A DNA stretch of 64,000 bases from Bromus sterilis (taxonomy: Eukaryota > Streptophyta > Magnoliopsida > Poales > Poaceae), in the NCBI GenBank assembly GCA_950022295.1, contig OX465596.1, positions 214,923,501-214,987,500 on the forward strand. Direction: 5' to 3'. This document shows, in pieces, positions 1 through 11,279 of this stretch. A program made the translations under genes and the position numbers. The notes below the pieces were generated by a model, which ran no database searches, was not told the origin of the DNA, and was given only the letters and a program-made list of their open reading frames with translations. Within the stretch, counting starts at the first letter, position 1, and every line of letters starts with the position of its first letter.

Positions 1-1905
1 CCTCGTTTTTCCCTCGGTCCCCGTGGACGGAGAAAGACCACCAAGGCACGCACACGGTTTGTCAAGTTTTATAGCATGATTATAGTTGATGTTATTCTAT
101 GAATAAGGAGTAGGTCTCAAGTCGTCCTTAACCGCGGACACGGCTTTTCGAAAAGATTTACCCTGCAGGGGTGTACCAACTGTCCATTATAGACGTCGCA
201 TGTACGCCCGGTTTCCACTTGGCTAGGTAATCGCCTGAAACTCCGGAACGTCAGAGTTCCTCTAACTAACAACGCACACTCCGGGTGGCCCCCGGTGAGT
301 CGACACCCAACTCCAAAGCTGGCCACGCTCTCTAATCGGTCTCTACCGTATGACTCCAGGTTTGGATTACCGGTTAGTTCTCTTATGAGACCGGGTCCTC
401 AGCCGGTCTAGTTGGGCCGGCCAAGAAACTATGTCCTCCTTGCCCTGGTTTGGTTTGGAAACAATTGGGGATCCAACCAGCACACACACATTGCAAATGT
501 AAATCAGCTCGGGCCACAACTAGAATGTACGAAGCTAGGTAGGTAAGACAAGGGGGCCCCATAAAACCCCACACACGATTAGGCACGCTCGTCAAGAAAC
601 ACAATACCCGGAACTCGGGTCCTAGGTGACTCGAATGGAACAAAACACCAGACGGGATAGTCCAGCCTTCCACCCTTCGTCGAATATAAAATTAACATCA
701 TTTAACAATAATAAATATCAACCAACTTCTGTTATAGCATGATACCCCAACCGTAAATATATAGGGTAAGAAGCAAGTTTTCTATCCATACTAAGCAGTG
801 GCTGAGCAGCGGTAACTTAGCAGTACAATGGTTTGCTGGGATGTGGGGATCATGGTTGTATGGGTTTAAACATGGCATATAAGGTGGATAGGATCAAGCA
901 ACAACGTTCTAGGACTACAGCTAGGCATGAGCAGAAAGTTATAAAGTAATGACACAGTTTCTCCCCCTTGCCTGGTAAGGTAGTCGAAGCAGCACCCACG
1001 GTACCCTCGGGCTCGGTGTCGGACAGCTCCACGTAAGTCTCCTCGTCAGTCTCGGGTGCTAACGTCATATACCGGCAAGGAAAACACACAAGTAAGCAAC
1101 GGGTGCAAACTCAAACAAGGATGGCATGTTCAAGTTTTATTGATATGGTGTGACCCTGTCTAGTCAAGTTTAAATGAAGGTGATGACGACAAGTCATCAA
1201 CTTCATATGCATTTATTTACATTGTAATGGCTTTGGTCTAAGCCTTAATTTAGGTGTAAGTAGCATGAAGCATGGCATGATCAACAAAACAATTGCAAGA
1301 ATTTAACAACGTGAAAGTAAACAATGATTCCGGAGACGGAGTAGTGTCGGTGCACTTGACACAGAGAAGGTGCAACACCAGTTGGAAGCTAGCCACATTG
1401 CATATGACAATATGTTAGGGCTGACTTGAAGAAGGAAGATGACATGGAACAGATTTGAAAGATCAGATGAACAACATTTTCAAATGCACTGAAGTTGAAA
1501 ATGTTGTAAGCAGAAAGATCAGATTGATCCTGGATCAGGTGATCACACCTTGTCCACCTGAGTTGCCCAAAACACAATGGAGACATCACCATTGAAATCC
1601 TTGCAGGAAACCACCCCAAACCCATATATAATATGTCCCCATTTGAATTTGCAGAGATAACTTCAAATTCAACTGGAGTTCAGGGGGCTGAGTGCAAAAT
1701 TGCACCACATGCATTTTGAAAAAGGTTCAAATGATTAAATCATCATCACCATGCAACTCCTTGTGAAAAATTACCCAAAATCCATATATGGCATGGGCAA
1801 TTTGAATTTTGAACAAACTTGACAAAATTCCAAGACTTTACAGGGGGTAAATTGCAAAATGACCAAGCTCCAATTATTAGAGGGGCCAAATGCAAATATG
1901 CACCT

Positions 1906-2093
1906 CACCATGCTGACCAGTAGCTCAAGCTACCCCAAATTCATATATGGGATGCCCCTGTTTGCAAAGGTGGTCAAATTCAGATTTGAATTTGAACCCC
2001 ACCATGCTGACCAGTAGCTCAAGCTACCCCAAATTCATATATGGGATGCCCCTGTTTGCAAAGATGGTCAAATTCAGATTTGAATTTGAATTC
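1906..2093. repeat. 94-bp tandem duplication inside the LTR
   Basis: Two adjacent copies (1906-1999 and 2000-2093) both begin CACCATGCTGACCAG and run through TTCAGATTTGAATTTGAA. They differ at very few positions (AAAGGTGG versus AAAGATGG, plus the last bases). The second copy runs into further TTCAAATT/AATTTGAA alternation, which is self-complementary. Confidence 0.85.
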
Positions 2094-3281
2094 AAATTCA
2101 AATTTGAATTAAACCAGAGATAAAAATAAAAGAAAAAAAGGAAAAGGAAAAAGAACTAGCCCCATGGGCCAGCCTCGGCTACTCGGGCCCAACTTCACAG
2201 AGCCCACATGCAGCGCGGGAAAAACCAAAAAAAAAAGAAAAAAGGCCGAGCCCAGGTGGACCAGGCCCACGACCACTACTTCTCCACGGCCCAGGCGCAC
2301 TGCCTCCCTCTCTTGTCTGAACCCTGCGCGACACTGAAGAAAAGAGCTCCTTGATCTGAACCCGCTACGGATCCAAGTTCCGGCGAGGCTCCTGTGGTGC
2401 TCCGGTCGAGATCCGGCGAGCCCTGCTGCGGAAAACCAAGAGGGGACCTCCCTCTACGCTTAGCTCTGCTGCACGACTACTGCGACTCCCTCTGCACGAC
2501 GGCAGCAACGCGAGAACAGAGGGGCGGCGACCTGCTACTGAAGATGCAGCTGCACGCGGTTCCCGGCGACCTTCAGGCGACTCCGGCGTCACGCACAGAG
2601 CAACCCAGGGCATTACATGACGCTCTACTCCGAGCGGGGACATCCCTCTACAGATCCACGCACGGATCGGGGTCACTAGCTACACGGCGGCGACGGCAAC
2701 AACGGCGAAAGATCTCGGCGGCGCACTGCACTGACGAAACATCTTCAGAAAGAGGCGACGCAGTACACGATACGCACCAAAGGTGCGTCCTTGGGTGTCA
2801 TACGCAAGCTCTGCGCAGCCCCAGAGTGCGCGCACTGCAGTCCCAGACGTGCCACGGCTCGGACAGTACCAAAATGGCACCGGCGACGAGCTCAAGCGGA
2901 CGGGGAGCACGGTCCTACGGCGGGAACTACATGCGTGAAGAAAGGAGGGTCAGGGATGGTGCGCAGCTCACCTAGGGGTGGCTGTTGTCGACCTGACGCG
3001 CGAGACGGCGACACAGAGGTGCCGGCGAAGAGGAAGAAGCGGCTGGTCCGGCGGGCTCCATGGCTCCCAGCACCTTGGCTCCACGATCCTTCACGCTGCG
3101 CGCAAAAATGGAAAGGGGGCGAGGTCAGGGTCGTCGGGACGAGCGCACAATCAACGAAGACGAAGCCACGACGGCTAATTCCATTGTTACCGGGTTTTGC
3201 AGAACGGGGAACCATGGCGGCGGCGGCGGAGGTGATGGGGAGGAAAGGGGAGCTGCTAGGGTTCCTCACGGGAGGCCCTGC

Positions 3282-3290
3282 TTATAAAGG
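3282..3290 (-). promoter_or_regulatory. LTR TATA box
   Basis: The minus strand reads CCTTTATAAG, followed downstream by a GC-rich leader with an AACCCTAGC stretch, typical of grass transcript leaders. The solo LTR of the same family has CTATATAAAG at the equivalent place (55406-55415), which supports this as the LTR promoter. The location is inferred from motif and context only. Confidence 0.55.
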
Positions 3291-4193
3291 AGGCGAGGGG
3301 AGCGGCTGGCGAGGGGGCTCCACCTCCTCGTCGTCCTCTCTGTCTCAGCTCGCGCCGGAGGGGAAAAAGGCAAGAACGAAGGAGAAAGGTGAGGCTGCCA
3401 GGTGGGTCCCAGCTGCCAGCGGAGGGGACGAGTCCAAACGAGGGCGCGGGGGGACCTGTCCACGCGGGCTGGCCAGCCTGTGGAGGCCTAGGTGGGCGGC
3501 CTGGTTGCGGGAAAAAGGAGGGCAAGGCCTCTGTTCATTTAAAAATGGACAGCAGTGGGAAAAAAAGAAAAGAATAGGAAAGGGGTATTTGAAATATACC
3601 ACAATATTTTTTAAATACCCCTTACAACAAACTTGAACATCCAAAATTGGTTTGATCAATTTTGCATGCAGAGAAAATTCACCCAAAGTAAAACAGTACC
3701 AATTTCCATTTAAATTAAATAGGAAAAGGCCTTTGGGGAATTTTTGAGAAGAAAACACAAGCCACAAAATTCCATGAACTTGATAGTTGTGAACCTTGCA
3801 TTTTTCTGGATTTTACAAAATTGGTTTGACCAATTTTGGCAACAACAAAAATGTGGCCCCTTTTTGGATTCAAATTCACTTTGAACCAGGGCTACTGTTT
3901 TTGAATGTTGTAAAAGGAATTTGACAAGATGACAATCAGGTCCAAGACATTTGAAAGGGCTATGCCAAACAAGAGGTTGAGGTGATGTGGCATGTGCTCA
4001 GAACAAATCTAACATCAAGGCAAAAGCATCACAAAGAACAACCCTGATCACAAGGCATATTGGCTCCAATCCCAATGAAACTTAAGATCATCACATGAAA
4101 TGTCATCCACATCCACCATGACAAATTACAAGTCCAACAGAGGAAGTGAAAAAATACATGGTGTAGCTAGCTTATTACATGTGGGCTGTTACA

Positions 4194-4203
4194 GCTCTCC
4201 CCT
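4194..4203 (-). other. Polypurine tract next to 3' LTR
   Basis: The minus strand reads AGGGGAGAGC immediately before the LTR start TGTAACAG. This is the expected site of plus-strand priming and fixes the LTR boundary at 4193/4194. Confidence 0.8.
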
Positions 4204-4229
4204 ACCAACACAGGATCTCGTCCCGAGAT

Positions 4230-4778
4230 CTAAGCATGAAAAAGCTCGGGATACTCAGAACGGAGATGATCTTCACGCTCCCACGTTGCCTCCTTCTCCG
4301 AGTGATGTGCCCACTGCACCTTGAGGAACTTGACTGTCTTGTTGCGAGTCTTGCGCTCGGACGAGTCAAGAACACGGACTGGACGCTCTGAGTAAGAAAG
4401 ATCCGCACTGAGCTGGATCTCGCCCAAGTCCACTGCCTGCTCTGGCTGCTTGAAACACTGCTTCAACTGTGACGCGTGGAACACATAGTCCACCATAGCC
4501 AAGCTGTCTGGAAGCTCAAGGCGGAACGCGAGAGGCCCCCGAGTCTCCAGGATGCGGAATGGACCGACGAACCTGGGAGCCAACTTGCCTTTGATCCCAA
4601 AACGGTGAGTGCCCCGAAGTGGAGACACTTTGAGGTATGCGAAGTCACCAACTTTGAAGTCAACACCACGGTGCTTTTTGTCATAATAGGCCTTCTTCCT
4701 AGACTTTGCTGCCTTGAGATGCTCCCTGATGATCCTCACCTTGTCTTCTGCCTCCTGGATCACGTCTGGGCCGAACAT
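4230..4778 (-). pseudogene. Integrase C-terminus and chromodomain of the chromovirus
   Basis: This is the last 182 codons of the polyprotein. Residues about 30-110 are the basic integrase C-terminal part with a GPFRIL core and an HASQLK motif. Residues about 131-180 form a chromodomain with an arginine-valine start, W156 and W166 and a final ELF. Chromodomains in this clade are thought to bind histone marks and steer integration into heterochromatin. A stop codon at about 4784 separates this piece from the integrase core in the same reading direction, so the polyprotein is broken. The end lies just inside the polypurine tract, as expected for pol. Confidence 0.85.
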
Positions 4779-4784
4779 ATGCCT

Positions 4785-5798
4785 CTAGCCTGTCTCAGAC
4801 CAGTTCAACGGTGTTCTGCACTTCCTGCCATACAAGATCTCAAAGGGAGCTACCTGCAGACTTGCCTGATAGCTGTTGTTGTAGGAAAACTCAGCATACG
4901 GCAAACACTCTTCCCAATTCATGCCAAACGAGATCACACATGCCCTCAACATGTCCTCGTGAATTTGATTCACACGCTCAACCTGCCCACTGGTCTGAGG
5001 GTGATACGCGGTACTGAACACAACTGTCGTACCAATCGCCTTTTGGAAGGCCTGCCAGAACTTGGAGGTGAAAAGACTGCCTCGATCAGAACTGATCTTC
5101 TTGGGAATGCCGTGCAAAGATACAACTCTAGCGGTATACAAATCCGCCAACTGAGCTGCTGAAATGGAGTCCTTCACTTGAAAGAAATGGGCAACTTTGG
5201 AAAGATTTTCGATGACGACAAAGATGGCATTGTTCCTCTTCTGCGACAGAGGAAAGCCTGTGATGAAATCCATCTCAATGTGATCCCATTTCCACTCTGG
5301 AATTTCAAGTGGCTGAAGTAGCCCTGCAGGCTTCTGGTGTTGTGCTTTCACTCTCCTGCACACATCACACAGGGAGACAAAACGGGCAACATCCCGCTTC
5401 ATACGAGTCCACCAAAAACTCTGCTTGAGGTCCTGATACATCTTGGTGCTACCAGGGTGGATAGACAGCTTTGAGTCATGGGATTCTTTTAAGATGACCT
5501 CTCTGAGACCTCCCTCATTGGGAACAACAACTCGCTCTTCGAACATCACGGTGCCGTCATTATGCACTGAAAAGCAACCATACTTCGGAACTGAGGCGGC
5601 AATACCCTGTTTGATCTTCTGAATCATTGAGCTACCAGACTGAGCTTCACGAATCTTGTCACGGATAGTGGGCTCTACCACAAGGTTGGCCAGATAGCCT
5701 GCTGGAACTAGCTCGAGATTGAGTCTTCGAAAGGACTCACACAAATCAGGGTGGATCTTCTGCACCTGGACACTGTTGCAACCGCCCTTGCGGTTCAA
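4785..5798 (-). pseudogene. Chromovirus integrase core
   Basis: This 337-codon stretch carries an HHCC zinc-binding domain (H107, H114, C144, C147) and the DDE catalytic triad (D177 in MDFITG, D238 in SDRG, E274 in QVERVN). The spacing of D238 and E274 fits D35E. The integrase inserts the cDNA into the host genome. The first methionine is not a real start: the RNase H/integrase linker upstream continues in this frame after a frameshift at about 5866-5870. It ends at a stop just before the chromodomain fragment. The triad is intact although the reading frame is not. Confidence 0.9.
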
Positions 5799-5870
5799 CG
5801 CATCGGTTATGACATTCGCCTTGCCAGGCGTATAATGAATATCTACGGAGTACTCAGTAATAGTCTCGAG

Positions 5871-7238
5871 TCATCTCCTTTGCCTCAAGTTCAGGTTAGG
5901 CTGCGTGAATAAGTACTTTAAGATTTTGTGATCGGTGAACACATCAACCTTCCTCCCTAGGAGGAGGTGTCGCCAAGTAACCAACGCATGAATCACTGCA
6001 GCCAGCTCCAGATCGTGGGTCGGATAATTCCTCTCAGCCTTCTTCAACTGTCTCGAGGTGTAAGCCACAATACTCCTTCCCTGCATCAACACTCCGCCAA
6101 GGCCATTCAACGAGGCGTCACAGAAAACTTGAAATGGCTGTGACTCGTCTGGCGGTGTAAGGATCGGAGCTGTGGTCAGCCTTAGCTTCAATTCATCAAA
6201 AGCTGCCTGGCAAGCCTGTGACCAAAAGTACCTCTTGCCCTTGCACAACAACTCCGTCATCGGCTTTGCTATCTTGGAGAAATTCTCGACAAACTTCCTG
6301 CAATAGCTAGCAAGTCCGAGAAAACTCCTCAGCTTCTTGACATTCTTCGGCGGACTCCAATCCTGAATCGCCCGGACTCTGTCTGGGTCAGCGACAACGC
6401 CCTCTGAGGAAATGACATGGCCAAGGAAGTTGACCTTATTGAGCCAAAACTCACACTTGGAGAACTTGGCATAAAACTGGTGATCCCTCAACTTCTGCAA
6501 CACCAATCTGAGATGCTCCTCATGCTCAGCCTCTGACTTGGAAAAGACAAGGATGTCGTCGAGGTAGAGGAGTACGAACACGTCGAGCCATTCTTGGAAA
6601 AGATAGTTCATGGCCCTCATGAACGTCGGAGGTGCGTTTGAAAAGCCAAACGTCATGACCGGAAACTCGTACAGTCCATAACGAGTGCGGAAGGCTGTCT
6701 TGGGAATGTCCTCCTCACGGACACGAATCTGGTGGTACCCCATCTTTAAATCAAGCTTTGAAAACACCTTTGCTCCATGCAACTGCTCAAACAGGTCATT
6801 GATGTTGGGCAAAGGGTACTTGTTTTTGATGGTCTTCTTGTTGATGCCCTGGTAGTCCTGGACCAACCGGCTAGTACCATCTTTCTTCTTCACAAAAAGG
6901 CACGGGGCACCCCAAGGGGAAGTGCTCGGACGAATGAGCCCATCCTTTTCAAGCTTCACAAGCTGCTCCTTCAACTCAATCAGCTCCTCCGGACACATCT
7001 TGTAAGGATGCCGAGATATCGGCTGCGTACCAGGTTCTAGCTCGATCACGAACTCAATAGCACGCATGGGTGGAATACCTGGCAACTCCTCTGGGTAGAC
7101 ATCTGGGAACTGTCGAACAACTCTGACCTCCTCGATCAATGGAGCAACTCCAGTGTTCAGAGCGTACAACTGTGCTGATCCCACTGTCGAGCGACAAGTG
7201 TACCAAATCTCTGCGCCTGAATTGTGCGTCAGCAACAC
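5871..7238 (-). pseudogene. Chromovirus reverse transcriptase-RNase H
   Basis: A 455-codon open stretch. Residues about 45-245 are the RT, with a YHQI motif near 168, FGFSNAPPTF near 197 and the catalytic YLDD at 225-228. Residues from about 365 are RNase H (FCDAS start, TDHK near the end). It synthesises cDNA and degrades the RNA template. Upstream residues 1-40 do not look like a protease: the usual D-S/T-G protease and the gag zinc knuckle are absent, because gag (7229-7414) is fused to this region by an internal deletion near 7240-7250. The frame is lost at the 3' end (about 5868), where RNase H should continue into integrase. Confidence 0.9.
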
Positions 7239-7884
7239 TGTCTGATAGCCTGATTGACGAATTCTGAGAACAGGCGTGGCGTGGACAAGGTGAGCGCATA
7301 CTTGATGTCCGTGGCAAGACCACCGCGGAACCTGGCAATGCGCTTGGCCTCTGTCGAGACCTCCTCTAGAGCGTACCTGGCAAGCCTGACGAAGGCCAGG
7401 TTATACTCCTGCACAGACCTGTCCCTCTGCCTCAGAGCTAAGAACTCCTCGCGCTTCCTCTTGATCAGTCCACTGGGAATATGAGCAGCTCTGAAATCCC
7501 TTACGAACTCCTCCCAAGTGATCTCTGCATCACCCTTGTTGGCCTTGTAGGTCGAGAACCAACTGCCCGCGGCACCCTGAAGCTGGAAGGAGGCGAAGGT
7601 GACGTAGTCGACGGGTCTGACGGTGTTAGCATTGAAGTGCTTCTTGATCTCTGCGATCCAGTCATCCGCCTCCAGCGGGTCTCGAGCCTCGGAGAACCTG
7701 GGGGGGGGGGGTTGATCGCGAGGAACTGCTGCAGTGTGGTGTACTGTGGTCGATCACTCCTCTGGGCACTCTGGCTCTGCAGCATCTGTAGGATCGCAGC
7801 TGTGCCCTGAGCCACTGCGGCTACAGCCTCCCCAAGGATAGGGTTCTCTGGCGGCGGCATGTTCGCTCTTCGCATCCTGTACAC
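7229..7884 (-). pseudogene. Chromovirus gag, frameshifted and C-terminally deleted
   Basis: The likely start is the ATG at 7860 (MPPPENP); an in-frame ATG at 7884 is also possible. The N-terminal 60 or so residues are followed by an 11-base C run on the coding strand (7701-7711) where the frame changes. The remainder in the other frame shows the retrotransposon gag fold (a W-x-E-F motif near 7510, then EYNLAFVRLARYA near 7400). The domain ends abruptly at about 7250, where sequence jumps to the RT region, so the CCHC zinc knuckle is lost. Gag would form the virus-like particle. The run-length change could be a real mutation or a sequencing slip. Confidence 0.8.
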
Positions 7885-8547
7885 AGGAACACTTGTGAGA
7901 ACATGTTCGAATCATTGAATTAACCAGAAGATAATGCAATATTGACAACAAAACTTCCTCACGAGGTATGAGAAAGCCGAAGGCTGAAATTCCACCAAGG
8001 TTAACCCGGAAAGTCGATAGCTAGGTGCTACTGGAATCCCCAAACCAAGATCATCCGAAACCAAGATAATAATCTGCTAGCGAACACACAACAATATATA
8101 CGAGCGGTTGGAAACCTGAACAATGAGACATCTGCCCTGAGCGGCCCGCCATCACGGTCGTCCATAGGGGAAAAGACACCACATCCATATTACCATAGGA
8201 TGCCCGCCAATCCGGTATGGACGTTTCACCTGGGGTATGCCGTAAGAGAGGTAGAGCAGTCAACCCCAAGTGGCGGCTCAGTGGTCTCAAAGACGCCAAC
8301 ACATCTCGTCGCTAGCAAAAAATTATAGAGGAATCGGAGCCTTATGTAAACGAGAACCTAGATTGTTTTGAAAAGGGGATAAGTTGCAGAGACAAAACAT
8401 CGTTTCACTTCCTCACGGAAAAAGGGTGGGAGGGTGGGATAAGGAGAAAAGAGAAAGAGGTCCTACTCTCCGAAATTTTTCCTATATAACTACCAAAATA
8501 GTTTCTAGACTCAACTTCGACCAGTAAAGGGTCCTACAGTCATTCCT
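7885..8547 (-). other. 5' untranslated leader of the chromovirus
   Basis: This lies between gag and the primer-binding site. I see no coding potential: frames are short and lack retrotransposon motifs. It is AG-rich near 8440-8470 and presumably carries packaging signals. Confidence 0.6.
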
Positions 8548-8559
8548 GCTCTGATACCA
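8548..8559 (-). other. Primer-binding site (initiator tRNA-Met type)
   Basis: The minus strand reads TGGTATCAGAGC, complementary to the 3' end of plant initiator tRNA-Met. It lies three bases from the LTR end (8563), exactly as expected for minus-strand cDNA priming. Confidence 0.9.
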
Positions 8560-8562
8560 AGT

Positions 8563-9925
8563 TGTAAGGCCCCTGATGCGGTACTAACTCTGACTAGTCG
8601 CTGTCACGTCTGGTCGGAGCTAGAAGCGCGTCAAACGCCACCGGCGCACGACACTCGCACTCGTGTCGCTGCCGGATTCTCAACAACAGGTATATAAGCA
8701 CAACTCTACAAGACAGAAATACATATAGATAGATAACTAGAGCAGGGCATACAACGCCACTATCTAGTAATACAACATCATCTGAGTACAACTCATCAAT
8801 ACATCAAGCGGAAGCATAAAAGGGACCGGGTACGGTCAAGATACAAATTGCCCTAGAGAGGGCTACACATAAAGATCCACCCACGGGAACGTCTGAACCC
8901 TACTATAAGATCCTACTGGTCGAGGTACTAGTACTCGTCGTCATCCTCCGGGGGCACCTCCACGAAGTAGCGTCCGGTGCTCAGGTCGAGGTAGTAATCC
9001 ACTGCAGCGGCCGATCAGGCAAAGCGGTAAAGACAGAAATGTAAACGGGGGTGAGAACATGTCATTACAGAATAACTAACGCTACAGGAAAAGTAGAGAC
9101 ATGGACAGTTTGCAGCCGTACTAGCATATGTGGTGGCTACTCGTTCTATCAGGATAGAGGTGAGATCCAAGAAGTTACGTTGACAACGTGTCATAAGTCG
9201 GCTATCCACCTACTTACGCAACCATAACACAACCTCGTTTTTCCCTCGGTCCCCCTGGACGGAGAAAGACCACCAAGGCACGCACACGGTTTGTCAAGTT
9301 TTATAGCATGATTATAGTTGATGTTATTCTATGAACAAGGAGTAGGTATCAAGTCGTCCTTAACCGCGGACACGGCTTTTCGAAAAGATTTACCCTGCAG
9401 GGGTGTACCAACTGTCCATTATAGACGTCGCATGTACGCCCGGTTTCCACTTGGCTAGGTAAGCGCCTGAAACTCCGGAACGTCAGAGTCCCTCTAACTA
9501 ACAATGCACACTCCGGGTGGCCCCCGGTGAGTCGACACCCAACTCGAAAGCTGGCCACGCTCTCGAATTGGTCTCTACCGTATGACTCCAGTTTTGGATT
9601 ACCGGTTAGTTCTCTTATGGGAACGGGTCCCCAGCCGGTGTAGTTGGGCCAGCCAAGAAACTATGTCCTCCTAGCCCTGGTTTGGTTTGGAAACAACTGG
9701 GGATCCAACTAGCACACACACATTGCAAATGTAAATCAGCTCGGGCCACCACTAGAATGTACGAAGCTAGGTAGGTAAGACAAGGGGGGCCCATAAAACC
9801 CCACACACGATTAGGAACGCTCGTCAAGAAACACAATACCCGGAACTCGGGTCCTAGGTGACTCGAATGGAACAAAACACCAGACGGGATAGTCCAGCCT
9901 TCCACCCTTCGTCGAATATAAAATT
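8563..9925 (-). repeat. 5' LTR of the chromovirus, truncated
   Basis: It starts TGTAAGGCCCC on the plus strand beside the primer-binding site. From 9233 it matches 1-693 at a fixed offset. Homology stops at 9925/693 in the middle of the LTR (after GAATATAAAATT), and the adjoining sequence does not resemble the remaining 3.5 kb of the left LTR. About 3.5 kb of this LTR is therefore missing, including its promoter region. Confidence 0.9.
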
Positions 9926-11279
9926 TATGGCATGGTTGAGGCGACTTGTCTATGAGTATGGGATTCACCACCCATAAGCATCTAGACTTGTGAGCGGACG
10001 ATGAGGACCCATCTCAGATGATCATCCGGCCTGAATGGGATGCCCCTCACGTTCGATGCTTACTGAGAACGTTCTGTGCTTGGCCTTGTCTGCTTAGACA
10101 AGTGGGTACGGTTCTCGTCTCTCAATGTGATTGTATCGTGACTGGAATTACATACGCTAACCCCGGGTCCCGACACCCAAACCCAAGTGACAAACTTTCC
10201 CTCTCCCACTTCTCACCATTTGACCACTAGATCAGGCCCAAGTTTACTGCATCAACCTTTCCCTTTAAGATAAGCTCACACCTTTCCTCCATTTGACCAA
10301 CCAAGGGCATCACAGCACTCAGGGAAGAAAGCAGAACATGCTAGACATGCTGGGCCACGCCATATGTCATCGGGAGCGCCAGTTCACTTGGAGAGCACGC
10401 CTTTGGCTGCTCTTGGCGTGCTCTGCGCGCGAGCCTGAGCCCATGGACGCGTCCACTTCACGCTACAGAGTGCCCTTGGCCGCTTCTCGTTGTCTACCCG
10501 CGCCGCATGGTCGCCCTTTACACGCGTCACCTCCAGCAGCACCCTCCTCGGCGGATTCCCATCGGCAGCTCGCCGCCACGGAGGAAAACGGCGAAACCGT
10601 GAGTCCCGATCCCGTGGCCATCGCCATTGCCTTTCCCCTCTGCCCTGCGTGCTCCTCTGCTCACGCGTGCGTCTCCAGTGCTGTCTCGAAGCCACCCGTA
10701 GCCCCTTGAGCACGCCAGCTGGCCGCTCGCCATGTCGACATCCCCACAGCGGCGCTCGAACCCCAGATGCTCGCCCCCCCTACTTAAAGGCCGCCCCCGT
10801 GCTCGTTGCTCGACACCGCTAGCACAACCTCCCCTCCAATCGATCTCTAACTCGAATTATTAGTGCCGGGAGCCCTTCTTCCTCTCCTCCGGCCAACAGC
10901 ACCGCCGTGACGCTCCCATCGACGCCCGGCCACTCTAGTCAGTCCCAGATCCCGCCGAGGCCACCAGTCGACTCCCCAGGCCCTGCTGCACTGTCCAGCT
11001 CCGCCGCCAGGGTCGATTGTTGCCGGAATCGTCGTGAGCTCGCCTCCCTTGTTTCCCTTTTCCCTCTTTGTTTATACGACAAGGCTGGCCCACTGTCAGC
11101 CCCTCACCCCAGTCCGAAGGGGTACGCAAGTGAAAGCATACTTCCCAAAAGGCGCCTTCGACGTGGCCCTTTTTTGAATTTCCTAAGAAAATCATTTAAA
11201 ACATTTAAATGATTATTTTGACCAAACTTTGACCTTGAATAACTCCTAAACCCTAAGTCCAAATGAGGTGATTCTTTTT

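Larger units (their letters stand above)
1..4193 (-). repeat. 3' LTR of the chromovirus (start outside the window)
   Basis: On the minus strand the LTR begins TGTAACAGCCC at 4193, directly after a polypurine tract. The facing end, seen at 8563, reads TGTAAGGCCCC on the plus strand, so the LTR follows the TG...CA rule. It contains an AT-rich part with a 94-bp tandem duplication, a GC-rich leader-like block (about 2150-3500) and a TATA box on the minus strand near 3285. Bases 1-693 match the right LTR; 694-4193 have no second copy in the window. A diverged copy of the same family is the solo LTR at 54940-59235, visible as an inverted match between about 1-690 and 57900-58500. Open reading frames in the GC-rich block look fortuitous. 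Confidence 0.85.
1..9925 (-). mobile_element. Ty3/gypsy chromovirus with very long LTRs, minus strand
   Basis: Positions 1-693 and 9233-9925 form a collinear direct repeat at a constant offset of 9232, with roughly 20 differences seen by eye. The gene order on the minus strand is gag (7884-7229), RT-RNase H (7238-5871), integrase (5798-4785) and chromodomain (4778-4230), which is chromovirus order (probably Tekay-like). A primer-binding site abuts the right LTR and a polypurine tract abuts the left LTR, so the right repeat is the 5' LTR and the left is the 3' LTR. The left LTR starts about 670 bp before the window, giving an LTR near 4.86 kb, longer than the 4369-bp interior. The right LTR breaks off at 9925, and the gag zinc knuckle and protease are missing, so the copy is defective. 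Confidence 0.9.

Noticed and set aside
2394..3636. Long open reading frames (up to 281 codons) on both strands in a GC-rich block
   Set aside because: They overlap on opposite strands, have Arg/Gly/Pro-rich low-complexity products, show no family motif and lie in the LTR leader block, which is stop-poor because of base composition.
8548..8559. tRNA gene candidate at the TGGTATCAGAGC site
   Set aside because: Only the 12-base complement of a tRNA 3' end is present, beside an LTR; there is no cloverleaf. It is a primer-binding site. The same applies to the sites at 25109 and 48171.
10293..11212. Frames resembling a small host gene in a GC-rich region
   Set aside because: Same situation as the other LTR leader blocks: overlapping frames, no conserved domain, positioned just after a TATA-like motif in an LTR.
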